Positions 8,632-16,759 of a stretch of DNA of 64,000 bases are shown in pieces. The stretch is from assembly GCA_016715945.1 (NCBI GenBank), contig JADJXJ010000001.1:1736001-1800000 (forward strand), given 5' to 3'. The stretch comes from Bacteroidota bacterium (lineage in GTDB: Bacteria; Bacteroidota; Bacteroidia; Bacteroidales; F082). The notes beneath the pieces are model-generated. The model saw only the letters and a program-made list of their open reading frames with translations, did no database searches and was not told where the DNA came from. Numbering within the stretch: the stretch's first letter is position 1; the number at the start of each line of letters is the position of its first letter. Both the position numbers and the translations under genes were made by a program.

Positions 8632-11600
8632 ATGCCAGTATTCAAAGGTGCGTCGACCCTTTGTCCGGGAAAGCTATTCATCGTTCTGCTTTGTCTGGTA
8701 ATAACCCTGAAAGCTGAACGGCTGCAAGGGCAGGTGCTGATCAACGAGATGATGGCCTCCAATGCGTCCACACTGGCCGATGAAGACGGGGATTATCCTG
8801 ACTGGATAGAGCTTTACAACAGCAGCTCAGAGCCTTTCCCACTCCAGGGATTTGGGATGAGCGACAATCCTTCCAACCCTTTCAAATGGACTTTTCCGCA
8901 GGCCATTTTGCCACCCAACGGATATCTGGTGGTGTTCGCTTCGGGTAAAAACCGCACCTCGCCTTTTGGACCACTACATACCAACTTCAGCATCAGCGCC
9001 CAGGGCGAAACTTTGCTGCTCACCTCTCCCGATGGCATTCGCATGGATTTGTTGCCTCCGGTAACCCTTGCAGCCGACATATCGTTTGGCCGCCTGCCCG
9101 GCACCCCCGACAGTCTGCGTTATTTTGAAACAGCTACCCCTGGCGGACCCAACAACACCCCCGCTTTTCTGGGTTACCTCGTAGCGCCGCACATCAGCTT
9201 TACCCCCTTGTCCGACAGCACCTTCCACCTCGAAATCACCCTCACCGATCCACAGGCAGCCATCTACTACACTACCAATGGTGCTGCGCCCGACATCAAC
9301 GCCCCGCAATACCAAAACCCACTTGTGCTGAGCTTTCCTCAATCGGAAAGCCTGATGTACATCCGCACCAATCCACCGGAAACCGACACCCTGGGCTTCG
9401 GCTGGAAAAGTCCGGAAGCCATTTTTCCGAAGGCAATTGTCGTTCGCGCCAAAGCATACCGCGAGGGCTTCATCAGTTCGCCCGTAAACACCCGCACCTA
9501 CACCAACCGCAGCTGGGACTTCCCTTTGGTTTCGATAGCCACCGATGCACAGCATTTATTTTCCGATTCCACCGGCATTTATGTTCCCGGCATCATATAT
9601 CAGCAAAACGGCTACGGACCCGACATGTATGGCTATCCGAATGCCAATTATTTTCAGGAAGGCCCGGAATGGGAACGCCCGGCCAATGTGGAATTTATTT
9701 TCCCCGGCAAACCAGGTTTGAGCCAGCCTGCCGGAATGCGTATTCACGGCGAGCGCACCCGCGCCCTGCCGATGAAATCGATCCGGTTGTATTCCCGAAG
9801 CGAATACGGCCCATCCACTTTCGATGCCGATATTTTCGACAACGGCAAGACCAACTACAAAAGGTTGATACTGCGCAACAGCGGTCAGGACTTTTTCATT
9901 TACACCACCATGCTGCGCGATGCAGCCATCCAGCGCATCAACGAAGGGCTGAATTTCGGGCGGCAAGCCTGCAAGCCTGCCATCGTTTTCATCAATGGCG
10001 AATTCTGGGGTTTGCATAACATCCGCGAGCGCCAGGATAAATACTACCTGCAGATGCACTATGGCATCAATCCCGACAATATCGACCTGCTCGAACAATA
10101 CTGGGCCGAAGTGGATGAGGGTGATAACCTGTTCTATTGGGAAACCTTTGATTACCTGACGGCAAATTCTCCGCAATTGCCCGAAGTTTACGACTCGGTC
10201 AGCAAGCGCATCGATATCGAAAGCTTCATTGACTACCAGATTGCCAACATCTTTGCCAACAACACCGACTGGCCGGGCAACAATATCCGCATATGGCGCA
10301 GCCGGAATCCTTTCGATCCCTCAGCCCCGTATGGTCACGATGGCCGGCTGCGCTGGCTTATGTACGACACCGATTTTGGTTTTGGGCTGTTCGGTGGTGC
10401 AGAAGCTGCGACTTTCAACACCCTGGCTTTTGCGACAAACGAAACTGACACCAGCTATGCCAATCCGCCGGATGCCACATTGTTTCTCAGGCGTCTGCTC
10501 GAGAACGAAGTTTTTCGCACGAGGTTTATCAACCGCTATGCCGACTTGTTAAACAGCTGGTACAAGCCCCACCGCACTGCAGGCATCCTGGCGCAGATGG
10601 CCGGAAACATTGCTCCGTTCATGCCCCTGCACATCCAGCGCTGGGGCTATCCGCAGGATCTGGCGCAATGGCACGACAACCTCCTGCTGATGCACGATTT
10701 TGCCGCCCAACGACCGGCCTATGCGTGGCAGCATCTGCGCGAAAAGTTCGATCTGGGACAGGATGCCGAGATAGTGCTGGATGTAAACGACCCCCAGATG
10801 GGCTGGATTCGCATCAACACCCTGCCTTTGCTTGGCGATACGCCCGGCTTGGATGATGCGCCTTATCCCTGGAGCGGCATGTATTTCGAAGGGGTGCCTG
10901 TCGCGCTAAAAGCCATTCCTTACGATGGTTACACCTTTGTGGGATGGGAAGGTTTGCCGGAACTGGCCGATTCGGTGGTCTATGTGCCGGTTGCCGGCAC
11001 GCAGTGCATCAAAGCCCTCTTCGCTCCTGAACAATCCGAACCCCGGCAAATCATCCACTACTGGCATTTCAACCAATTGGCATCCGGACAGCTCGGGCAA
11101 ATTACCTCCGACTACTCCGCCGTTGGCAGCGCTTCCATCAGCTACGCAGGTACCGGTGCAGGGTATATGGACAGGGTGTCTGATGGCACCACGTTGAACG
11201 GACAACAGGGCGCGGTTCCCGGCTACGCGCTGAGGGTGCGAAATCCGTCAAACAACCGACTTCTTGTATTTACCTTCAGCACAACAGGTTATACCGATCT
11301 CAGGCTGAGCTATGCCGTCCGCCGCACACCCAATGGCCAGCAAAGCCAACAGCTCTTCTACCGCACCTCGCCTGATGGATCATGGAACAGCCTCGGGGCA
11401 CCCCGACAGATAAAAGAGGATTATCAACTCGCGGAATACGTGCTCGACAGCCTGAGCGAGCTTAACAACCGGCCGGAAGTTCAGCTGGCAATAGGGTTTC
11501 CCGGCCCTGAGGCCGCCGGCAACGAAGGCAACAACCGGTTTGACAATGTGCTGATCGAAGGACGATTAATAACACTTGCAAAGCCGGATAAAAAGATGAG

Positions 11601-11841
11601 TGCCGGTGTTTTTCCAAACCCGGTGCATCGGAGTGATGGCCATATCAACATCCGACTCGAAAAAAACTATCCACTGAATATCAGGCTTCTGGATTTGCAA
11701 GGCAGAATTGTGCTTGATCAAAAATTTGAAGCAACAAACAATGTGCGTCTGAAGTTGCCCGATGGCCTTTCGGGAATCTACCTGCTAAGGCTTGAAAGCG
11801 GTCAGGAAAGCAGTACTTTGCGTTTAGTTGTAGTTAATTGA
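8632..11841 (+). CDS. secreted lamin-tail/CotH kinase-family protein with T9SS type A sorting domain
   Basis: This 1069-residue modular exoprotein starts with a signal peptide. A lamin-tail domain spans about residues 35-150 (VLINEMMASN, DWIELYNSS, SDNPSNPFKWTFP, LPPNGYLVVFAS). A chitobiase C-terminal-like segment follows (AAIYYTTNGAAPD, about 210). A CotH domain begins near residue 360 (MRIHGERTRALPMKSIRLYSRS, FINGEFWGLHNIRERQD, DWPGNNIRIWRS, RWLMYDTDFGFG). A repeat resembling an InlB B-repeat lies near 800 (YDGYTFVGWEG). The final 85 residues form a T9SS sorting domain (VFPNPVHRS to LSGIYLLRLESG). CotH of Bacillus is a protein kinase of spore coats; a kinase role for this exported protein is inference. 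The gene stands alone, convergent with the nitroreductase gene. Confidence 0.88.
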   Translation: MPVFKGASTLCPGKLFIVLLCLVITLKAERLQGQVLINEMMASNASTLADEDGDYPDWIELYNSSSEPFPLQGFGMSDNPSNPFKWTFPQAILPPNGYLVVFASGKNRTSPFGPLHTNFSISAQGETLLLTSPDGIRMDLLPPVTLAADISFGRLPGTPDSLRYFETATPGGPNNTPAFLGYLVAPHISFTPLSDSTFHLEITLTDPQAAIYYTTNGAAPDINAPQYQNPLVLSFPQSESLMYIRTNPPETDTLGFGWKSPEAIFPKAIVVRAKAYREGFISSPVNTRTYTNRSWDFPLVSIATDAQHLFSDSTGIYVPGIIYQQNGYGPDMYGYPNANYFQEGPEWERPANVEFIFPGKPGLSQPAGMRIHGERTRALPMKSIRLYSRSEYGPSTFDADIFDNGKTNYKRLILRNSGQDFFIYTTMLRDAAIQRINEGLNFGRQACKPAIVFINGEFWGLHNIRERQDKYYLQMHYGINPDNIDLLEQYWAEVDEGDNLFYWETFDYLTANSPQLPEVYDSVSKRIDIESFIDYQIANIFANNTDWPGNNIRIWRSRNPFDPSAPYGHDGRLRWLMYDTDFGFGLFGGAEAATFNTLAFATNETDTSYANPPDATLFLRRLLENEVFRTRFINRYADLLNSWYKPHRTAGILAQMAGNIAPFMPLHIQRWGYPQDLAQWHDNLLLMHDFAAQRPAYAWQHLREKFDLGQDAEIVLDVNDPQMGWIRINTLPLLGDTPGLDDAPYPWSGMYFEGVPVALKAIPYDGYTFVGWEGLPELADSVVYVPVAGTQCIKALFAPEQSEPRQIIHYWHFNQLASGQLGQITSDYSAVGSASISYAGTGAGYMDRVSDGTTLNGQQGAVPGYALRVRNPSNNRLLVFTFSTTGYTDLRLSYAVRRTPNGQQSQQLFYRTSPDGSWNSLGAPRQIKEDYQLAEYVLDSLSELNNRPEVQLAIGFPGPEAAGNEGNNRFDNVLIEGRLITLAKPDKKMSAGVFPNPVHRSDGHINIRLEKNYPLNIRLLDLQGRIVLDQKFEATNNVRLKLPDGLSGIYLLRLESGQESSTLRLVVVN

Positions 11842-11942
11842 AATGCAACCTGTTATGCTGGCCCGGCCTGTCGGTAACTAAAGCGCTGGATGGTTTCCGC
11901 ATTTCGCAGGTTTCACGCGCAAAACAACAAGAAAAATCACCA

Positions 11943-12608
11943 TCAATCGGACACCCCTGCCACCGGAATATTGAGCAACAATATTTGATCTTCTGTTAGT
12001 TGCAATATTTTCTGAAGATTTTCCTTCTCCATCCATGAGCGCGGGCGGCAAGCGAGTTTTTCGGATGCGCAAAACAACAAAACATTCTGCGCAACCATTC
12101 CGGCATCCAGGGCTGCCCATTCCAACCGCTGATCGCGTTCGCCCATCCGGAAGCGGCTGATATCCGACACCAGCAACAGAAATACAGGGGCTGCAGCAAA
12201 GTCGGCCTGGCTGCCGGCCACAAGCAAGCGGTGATCACCTTCAGCAACAAGCCGTATCTGATGTTCCTTTGGTTCGTACAACCAAACTCCCTGATCATCT
12301 GCCAGATAAATATCAACATCCTGTGCATTCAGGGCCGATGGCGCAGTTCGCCGCTCTGATTCGGGCCTGTTGATGCCATTGGCAGCCCAGAGGAGGGCCG
12401 AAACCACTTCGCTTCGCAGTGTTGCGGACTCAAACTGCCGGGCCGACATGCGCTTTTCGAAAACCTCCTTCATCCTCATATTGTGGGTGAAACCTTCAGC
12501 AGGCTCTGCAAGCCGCTTCACTTCCTGTGCTTCGAGCGAATATAGTACTGAAGCACAACACAATGCGATAAAAGCTTTACTGCAAAACACCATCAACTTC
12601 CTTTTCAT
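11943..12608 (-). CDS. exported SagB/ThcOx-type nitroreductase-family flavoprotein
   Basis: The protein has 221 residues with an N-terminal signal sequence (FCSKAFIALCCASVLYSLEAQ). The mature part matches the nitroreductase/SagB fold: an early MSARQF motif that contacts FMN phosphate, SEVVSALLWAANGINR, SALNAQDVDIYLADDQGVWLYEP, and a C-terminal stretch resembling EWAALDAGMVAQNVLLFCASEKLACRPRSWM. Family members bind FMN and reduce or oxidise small substrates, and SagB itself oxidises azolines in peptide maturation. No peptide-maturation genes are nearby, so the function is open. The export signal is notable because most relatives are cytosolic. The gene is divergent from the glycosyltransferase gene. 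Confidence 0.8.
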   Translation of the reverse strand: MKRKLMVFCSKAFIALCCASVLYSLEAQEVKRLAEPAEGFTHNMRMKEVFEKRMSARQFESATLRSEVVSALLWAANGINRPESERRTAPSALNAQDVDIYLADDQGVWLYEPKEHQIRLVAEGDHRLLVAGSQADFAAAPVFLLLVSDISRFRMGERDQRLEWAALDAGMVAQNVLLFCASEKLACRPRSWMEKENLQKILQLTEDQILLLNIPVAGVSD

Positions 12609-12777
12609 TTGTCAGGCTTTTTGCTATAAAGCTAATCAAAAAAACACCAGGGAAAGTGACCACAATCGTGAAGCGCATTTCAGATCGTCAGCCACTGAAA
12701 CTGATATTTTAAAAATACTGAAGCAAAAAACTTCCTTCAATTAGGCTGCTTTCACAGTATCGTGTCAGGATGCTGAT

Positions 12778-12785
12778 TACTTTTG
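12778..12785 (+). promoter_or_regulatory. -7 element (TACTTTTG) for the glycosyltransferase/Sua5 pair
   Basis: TACTTTTG is an exact TAnnTTTG match ending 13 bp before the ATG at 12799, which implies a very short 5' leader. Confidence 0.45.
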
Positions 12786-12798
12786 TTGTGCGCATCCT

Positions 12799-13803
12799 AT
12801 GCCATCCGAACCAAGCAAAATACTCATCATCCAAACCGCCTCGATTGGCGACGTGGTGCTTTCGACTGCCTTGGCCGAAAGCCTCCATCGTCATTATCCA
12901 CAGGCACAATTGCACTATCTGGTCAGGAAGGGTTACGAAAGTCTTTTTGCAGGCCATCCACTTGTGAGCAAAATATGGACCTGGGACAAGACCCGGCGAA
13001 AATACCGCTCGCTACTCAGATTGGCACTGGAAATCAGAAAAATGCGATATGACCTCGTTGTCAATGTACAACGTTTTTTCAGTAGCGGACTGCTTACCGT
13101 ACTTAGCGGAGCAGCAGTTACCTCAGGTTTTTCGAAGAATCCGTTAAGCAGGTTTTTCACCCATGCTGCAGCCCACCACATCGGGCAGGCCTCAGGAGCA
13201 CCCCACGAAACAGAGCGCAACCACGCGCTGATCGCATTTGTCGAAGGAATCCGTCCTGCCCGGCCTGCTTTGTATCCTACAGCGGATGATTTTGCAGAAA
13301 TTCAGCCCTACCTGGACAAGCCATTTTTCACCATCTCTCCCGCATCGCTCTGGTTTACAAAGCAATATCCCGAAGAGAAGTGGATAGAGCTGATGGGCAG
13401 GCTGCCCGATGATCACAATATTTACCTGTTGGGTTCGAAGGCGGATGAAGCCTTGTGCAGCCGGATTGCCCATGCATCGGGACATCCCCTGGCACAAAAT
13501 CTGGCCGGCAGACTAAGTTTGCTGCAATCGGCTGCCCTGATGAAACATGCCCGCATGAACTACACCAACGACTCGGCGCCCATGCATCTGGCCGGCGCGG
13601 TAAATGCCCCGGTGGCTGCGGTGTTTTGCTCCACCGTGCCCGAATTTGGCTTCGGTCCGCTGTCGGATGTGGCCCACGTAGTGCAGTATAACGGCAAGCT
13701 AACCTGCCGGCCCTGCGGACTGCACGGGCACAAAAGCTGTCCTGAAGGACATTTCCGCTGCGCCCGCGATATCAATGTCTCTCAGTTAATTTCGGTGGCA
13801 TGA
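12799..13803 (+). CDS. glycosyltransferase family 9 (ADP-heptose:LPS heptosyltransferase-like)
   Basis: The 334-residue protein has the two Rossmann-like domains of GT9 (GT-B fold). The N-terminus is ILIIQTASIGDVVLSTALAESL, matching the conserved IGDV(I/V)xxTP-type motif. The C-terminal half carries ISPASLWFTKQYPEEKW, AGRLSLLQSAALMKHAR and TNDSAPMHLAGAVNAPVAAVF, which is the nucleotide-sugar binding region. A Cys/His-containing tail (TCRPCGLHGHKSCPEGHFRC) is common in this family. It likely adds a heptose or similar sugar to the LPS core at the cytoplasmic face of the inner membrane; donor and acceptor are not determinable. Its stop overlaps the next start by 4 bp (ATGA), so the two are translationally coupled. 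Confidence 0.9.
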   Translation: MPSEPSKILIIQTASIGDVVLSTALAESLHRHYPQAQLHYLVRKGYESLFAGHPLVSKIWTWDKTRRKYRSLLRLALEIRKMRYDLVVNVQRFFSSGLLTVLSGAAVTSGFSKNPLSRFFTHAAAHHIGQASGAPHETERNHALIAFVEGIRPARPALYPTADDFAEIQPYLDKPFFTISPASLWFTKQYPEEKWIELMGRLPDDHNIYLLGSKADEALCSRIAHASGHPLAQNLAGRLSLLQSAALMKHARMNYTNDSAPMHLAGAVNAPVAAVFCSTVPEFGFGPLSDVAHVVQYNGKLTCRPCGLHGHKSCPEGHFRCARDINVSQLISVA

Positions 13804-14372
13804 ATCACTTTCAGGAAGAAGTCGAAAAAGCTGCCAGCGCACTCAAAAAAGGCCTGGTCATTCTCTATCCCACCGATACTATCTGGGGGCTTGGCTGCGA
13901 TGCCACCAACCGTAAGGCCATCAACAGGCTACTGAAGATCAAGCGACGCAACGACAGCAAAAGCCTGATCACGCTGATCGACGACGTGTCGAACCTGCAC
14001 AAATATGTCAAAGACGTGCCACCCATAGCTTACGACCTGCTTGAAAATGCGGCCAATCCTTTGAGTATCATTTACCCTGCCGGACAAAACCTGGCCCGCA
14101 ATGCCCTCGGCTCCGACGGCTCGGTTTGCATCAGGGTAACCAATAGCAGCTTTTGCAAATCGCTGGTTCAGGCTTTCGGAGCTCCCATCGCTTCCACTTC
14201 GGCCAACTTTGCAGGTGAACCTACACCACTATATTACAGACAAATCTCTCAGGAACTGATCCGCAGTGTGGACCACGTGGTCAACCTGTATCAGGATGTG
14301 ATCAGCATGCCCAAAGCCAGCACCATCATCCGCCTGGAGCACGATGGCAATTTCACTATCGTCCGGCCCTGA
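13800..14372 (+). CDS. L-threonylcarbamoyladenylate synthase (Sua5/YciO/YrdC family)
   Basis: The 190-residue protein forms threonylcarbamoyl-AMP from threonine, bicarbonate and ATP, the first step of the t6A37 modification of ANN-decoding tRNAs. Conserved signatures are LYPTDTIWGLGCDA (residues about 22-35), KRRNDSKSLITLI (about 55-67), and STSANFAGEPTP near 140. It is the short TsaC/YciO-like form without a Sua5 C-terminal domain. YciO paralogues share these motifs, so the t6A role is probable rather than proven. It is translationally coupled to the upstream glycosyltransferase by an ATGA overlap. Confidence 0.9.
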   Translation: MNHFQEEVEKAASALKKGLVILYPTDTIWGLGCDATNRKAINRLLKIKRRNDSKSLITLIDDVSNLHKYVKDVPPIAYDLLENAANPLSIIYPAGQNLARNALGSDGSVCIRVTNSSFCKSLVQAFGAPIASTSANFAGEPTPLYYRQISQELIRSVDHVVNLYQDVISMPKASTIIRLEHDGNFTIVRP

Positions 14373-14495
14373 TCGGCCAAAATAATTTCAGGCCAACAAA
14401 TCAAAGAATCGTTTGTTCCTCCATCAGGTAAAGTTCCGCAACCGCTTGCGGTGCTTCAGTTATTTAGAATTAGTTTAAACTAAGGGATTTTTCAC

Positions 14496-14503
14496 TAATT
14501 TTG
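14496..14503 (+). promoter_or_regulatory. -7 element (TAATTTTG) for the E1 dehydrogenase gene
   Basis: TAATTTTG is an exact TAnnTTTG match 39 bp before the ATG at 14543. A TTTA at 14474-14477, 18 bp upstream, could serve as a -33 element. The TTG at 14501, an in-frame alternative start, lies inside this element and is rejected. Confidence 0.5.
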
Positions 14504-14542
14504 CCGTCCGAAAAGAGGATCCCCTCCAACAAAGGAAAAAGC

Positions 14543-16585
14543 ATGACACACAAGAAATTTTCGCTCGAGAACACCGACAAGGAAACCCTGAAAAAATGGT
14601 ACAGCCTGATGACGCTGGGCCGCCAGATTGACGATAAGGCACCCAATTACCTCAAACAGGCCCTTGGCTGGTCGTATCACGCCCCTTATGCAGGTCACGA
14701 TGGCATTCAGCTGGCAATCGGCCAGGTATTCGACCGCAACCACGACCACCTGTTTCCGTATTACCGCGACATGCTCACCGCCATCTCGGCCGGGCTGACC
14801 GCTGAAGAAATCATCCTTAACGGACTATCCAAAGCCACCGACATTGCCAGTGGCGGCCGCCATATGTCGAACCACTTTGCCAAGCCCGAGTGGAACATCC
14901 ACAATGTTTCGTCGGCCACCGGAAACCATACCCTGCATGCCGTTGGTGTGGCCAGGGGAATGAAAAGGTACGGATCGAAAGGCGTTGCCATCAGCTCGCA
15001 GGGCGAATCGTCCACCAGCGAGGGTTATGTGTTCGAAGCAATCAACGGCGCCAGCAACGAAAAACTGCCGGTGATCTTTGTGTTTCAGGACAATGGCTAC
15101 GGCATCTCGGTGCCCCAGCGCGACCAGAGCGCCAACCGCCGAGCGGCCGCCAATTACTCCGGCATAAAGAACCTGAAAATAATGTATTGCGACGGCAAGA
15201 ATGTGTTCGACAGCATGAACACCATGTTTGCCGCCAAAGCGCATATCGAAAAATATGGCGAGCCGGTGATCGTACACGCCAACTGTGTGCGCATCCATTC
15301 GCATTCCAACTCCGACCGCCACGAGCTTTACCGCGACGACAACGAACGCCACTGCGTGAGGCTGAGCGACCCGCTCGAGCGCTTCCGCATCCAGCTCATC
15401 CACTCGGGTAAGTTTACCAAGGAAGAATTGGACGCACTGGACGAGGAAGCCAAAAAAATCATCTCGGCAGCCCACAAAAAAGCCATCATGGCCCCCGATC
15501 CCGATCCGGCCAGCATCCACAACTTCGTGTTTGCCGAAGCCTATCAGCCCACAAAATACCCCGATGGCACCCACGATGGCACCAAGGGCACAAAAATGAA
15601 GTTTATCCAGGCGCTGAACGAAACGCTCAAGGCCGAGTTCCGGCTGAATCCGGACACTTTTATCTGGGGTCAGGACGTAGCCAACAAAGACAAAGGCGGC
15701 ATCTTCAACGTGACCAAGGGGATGCAGCAGGAGTTTGGCAAGGAGCGCGTGTTCAATGCCCCCATCGCCGAAGATTTTATCACAGGTACGGCCAACGGCA
15801 TGAGCCGCTTCAGCGATAAAATCCGCATCGTGATCGAAGGCGCTGAGTTTGCCGACTACTTCTGGCCGGCTATGGAGCAATACCTCGAAACTTCGCACGA
15901 CTACTGGCGCAGCAACGGTGCCTTTGCACCCAACGTGACCATCAGGCTGGCTTCGGGTGGCTACATCGGGGGCGGACTCTACCACTCCCAGACCATCGAA
16001 GGTGCGCTGGTGAGCCTGCCCGGCGTGAGGATAGTTTATCCCTCATTTGCCGACGATGCTGCCGGCCTGCTGCGCACTGCCATGCGCTCCAAAGGCCCGA
16101 CCCTCTTCCTCGAACCCAAAGCGCTCTACAACGACCCGCTGGCCGAGACCATCGTACCCGACGACTTTGAAGTGCCATTCGGAAAAGCGCGCATTCGCCG
16201 CGAAGGCAAACACCTGAGCATCATCACCTACGGCAACACCACACATATGGCCCTTCAGGTGGCCGAGCGCCTGTGGCAGGAACGCAAAGCAGAAGTGGAA
16301 GTGATTGACCTGAGGTCGCTTATCCCGCTCGACGAGGAAGCTATTCTGGCCAGCGTAAAGAAAACCTCGCGCGTGCTCGTGGTGCATGAAGACAAAGTGT
16401 TCGGTGGCTTTGGCGGCGAAGTTGCATCCATCATCACCGAAAAAGCCTTCCAGTGGCTCGATGCCCCCATCAAGCGTGTGGGATCTACCTTCACCCCGGT
16501 CGGCTTCAACAGAATACTCGAAAAAGCCATCCTGCCCAATGCGGAAAAAATCTATGCCGCTGCAGTTGAAACGCTTGATTTTTAA
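14543..16585 (+). CDS. fused alpha-beta E1 component of a thiamine-dependent 2-oxoacid dehydrogenase
   Basis: The single 680-residue chain joins an E1-alpha half (about residues 1-345) and an E1-beta half (from about 351, KMKFIQALNETLKAEF). The alpha half shows GRQIDDKA, GGRHMSNHFA and the thiamine-diphosphate region SSQGESSTSEGYVFEAIN followed by VFQDNGYGIS. The beta half shows NAPIAEDFITGTANGM, VYPSFADDAAGLLRTAM and the C-terminal transketolase domain (VEVIDLRSLIPLDEEAI, VVHEDKVFGGFG). It decarboxylates a 2-oxoacid and passes the acyl group to lipoyl-E2. Branched-chain oxoacids are the commonest substrate of fused Bacteroidota forms, but pyruvate cannot be excluded. No E2 or E3 gene is adjacent. 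The start is set by AAAGGA 5-10 bp upstream of ATG 14543. Confidence 0.92.
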   Translation: MTHKKFSLENTDKETLKKWYSLMTLGRQIDDKAPNYLKQALGWSYHAPYAGHDGIQLAIGQVFDRNHDHLFPYYRDMLTAISAGLTAEEIILNGLSKATDIASGGRHMSNHFAKPEWNIHNVSSATGNHTLHAVGVARGMKRYGSKGVAISSQGESSTSEGYVFEAINGASNEKLPVIFVFQDNGYGISVPQRDQSANRRAAANYSGIKNLKIMYCDGKNVFDSMNTMFAAKAHIEKYGEPVIVHANCVRIHSHSNSDRHELYRDDNERHCVRLSDPLERFRIQLIHSGKFTKEELDALDEEAKKIISAAHKKAIMAPDPDPASIHNFVFAEAYQPTKYPDGTHDGTKGTKMKFIQALNETLKAEFRLNPDTFIWGQDVANKDKGGIFNVTKGMQQEFGKERVFNAPIAEDFITGTANGMSRFSDKIRIVIEGAEFADYFWPAMEQYLETSHDYWRSNGAFAPNVTIRLASGGYIGGGLYHSQTIEGALVSLPGVRIVYPSFADDAAGLLRTAMRSKGPTLFLEPKALYNDPLAETIVPDDFEVPFGKARIRREGKHLSIITYGNTTHMALQVAERLWQERKAEVEVIDLRSLIPLDEEAILASVKKTSRVLVVHEDKVFGGFGGEVASIITEKAFQWLDAPIKRVGSTFTPVGFNRILEKAILPNAEKIYAAAVETLDF

Positions 16586-16604
16586 TGAGATAATTTTCTT
16601 TGCT

Positions 16605-16640
16605 AAAAACAGCCGGGCAGATAACCCGGCTGTTTTTTTT
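16605..16640 (+). terminator. rho-independent terminator after the E1 gene
   Basis: An 8-bp perfect GC-rich stem (CAGCCGGG at 16610-16617 with CCCGGCTG at 16625-16632) and a 7-base loop is followed by eight T residues. It ends the E1 transcript 20 bp after the stop codon. Confidence 0.9.
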
Positions 16641-16694
16641 ATTCGGACTTTTTGACCGGTTGGTGCATCCCGGGCAGCCAAAACTGAATAATGC

Positions 16695-16702
16695 TACATT
16701 TG
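16695..16702 (+). promoter_or_regulatory. -7 element (TACATTTG) for the S41 protease gene
   Basis: TACATTTG is an exact TAnnTTTG match 57 bp before the ATG at 16760 and just downstream of the E1 terminator. Confidence 0.45.
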
Positions 16703-16759
16703 CCAGCCTGGTACAACATTTGTGGAACAACGACTGTTATTATCAAAAATGCTCATATC

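Noticed and set aside
14441..14456. Hairpin-like sequence CCGCAACCGCTTGCGG after the Sua5 gene
   Set aside because: It has a short stem and no T-run, so it does not qualify as a terminator.
14825..15985. A 386-codon open frame antisense to the E1 dehydrogenase gene
   Set aside because: It lies wholly opposite a well-conserved enzyme, has no recognisable domain, and its composition reflects codon bias of the sense gene.
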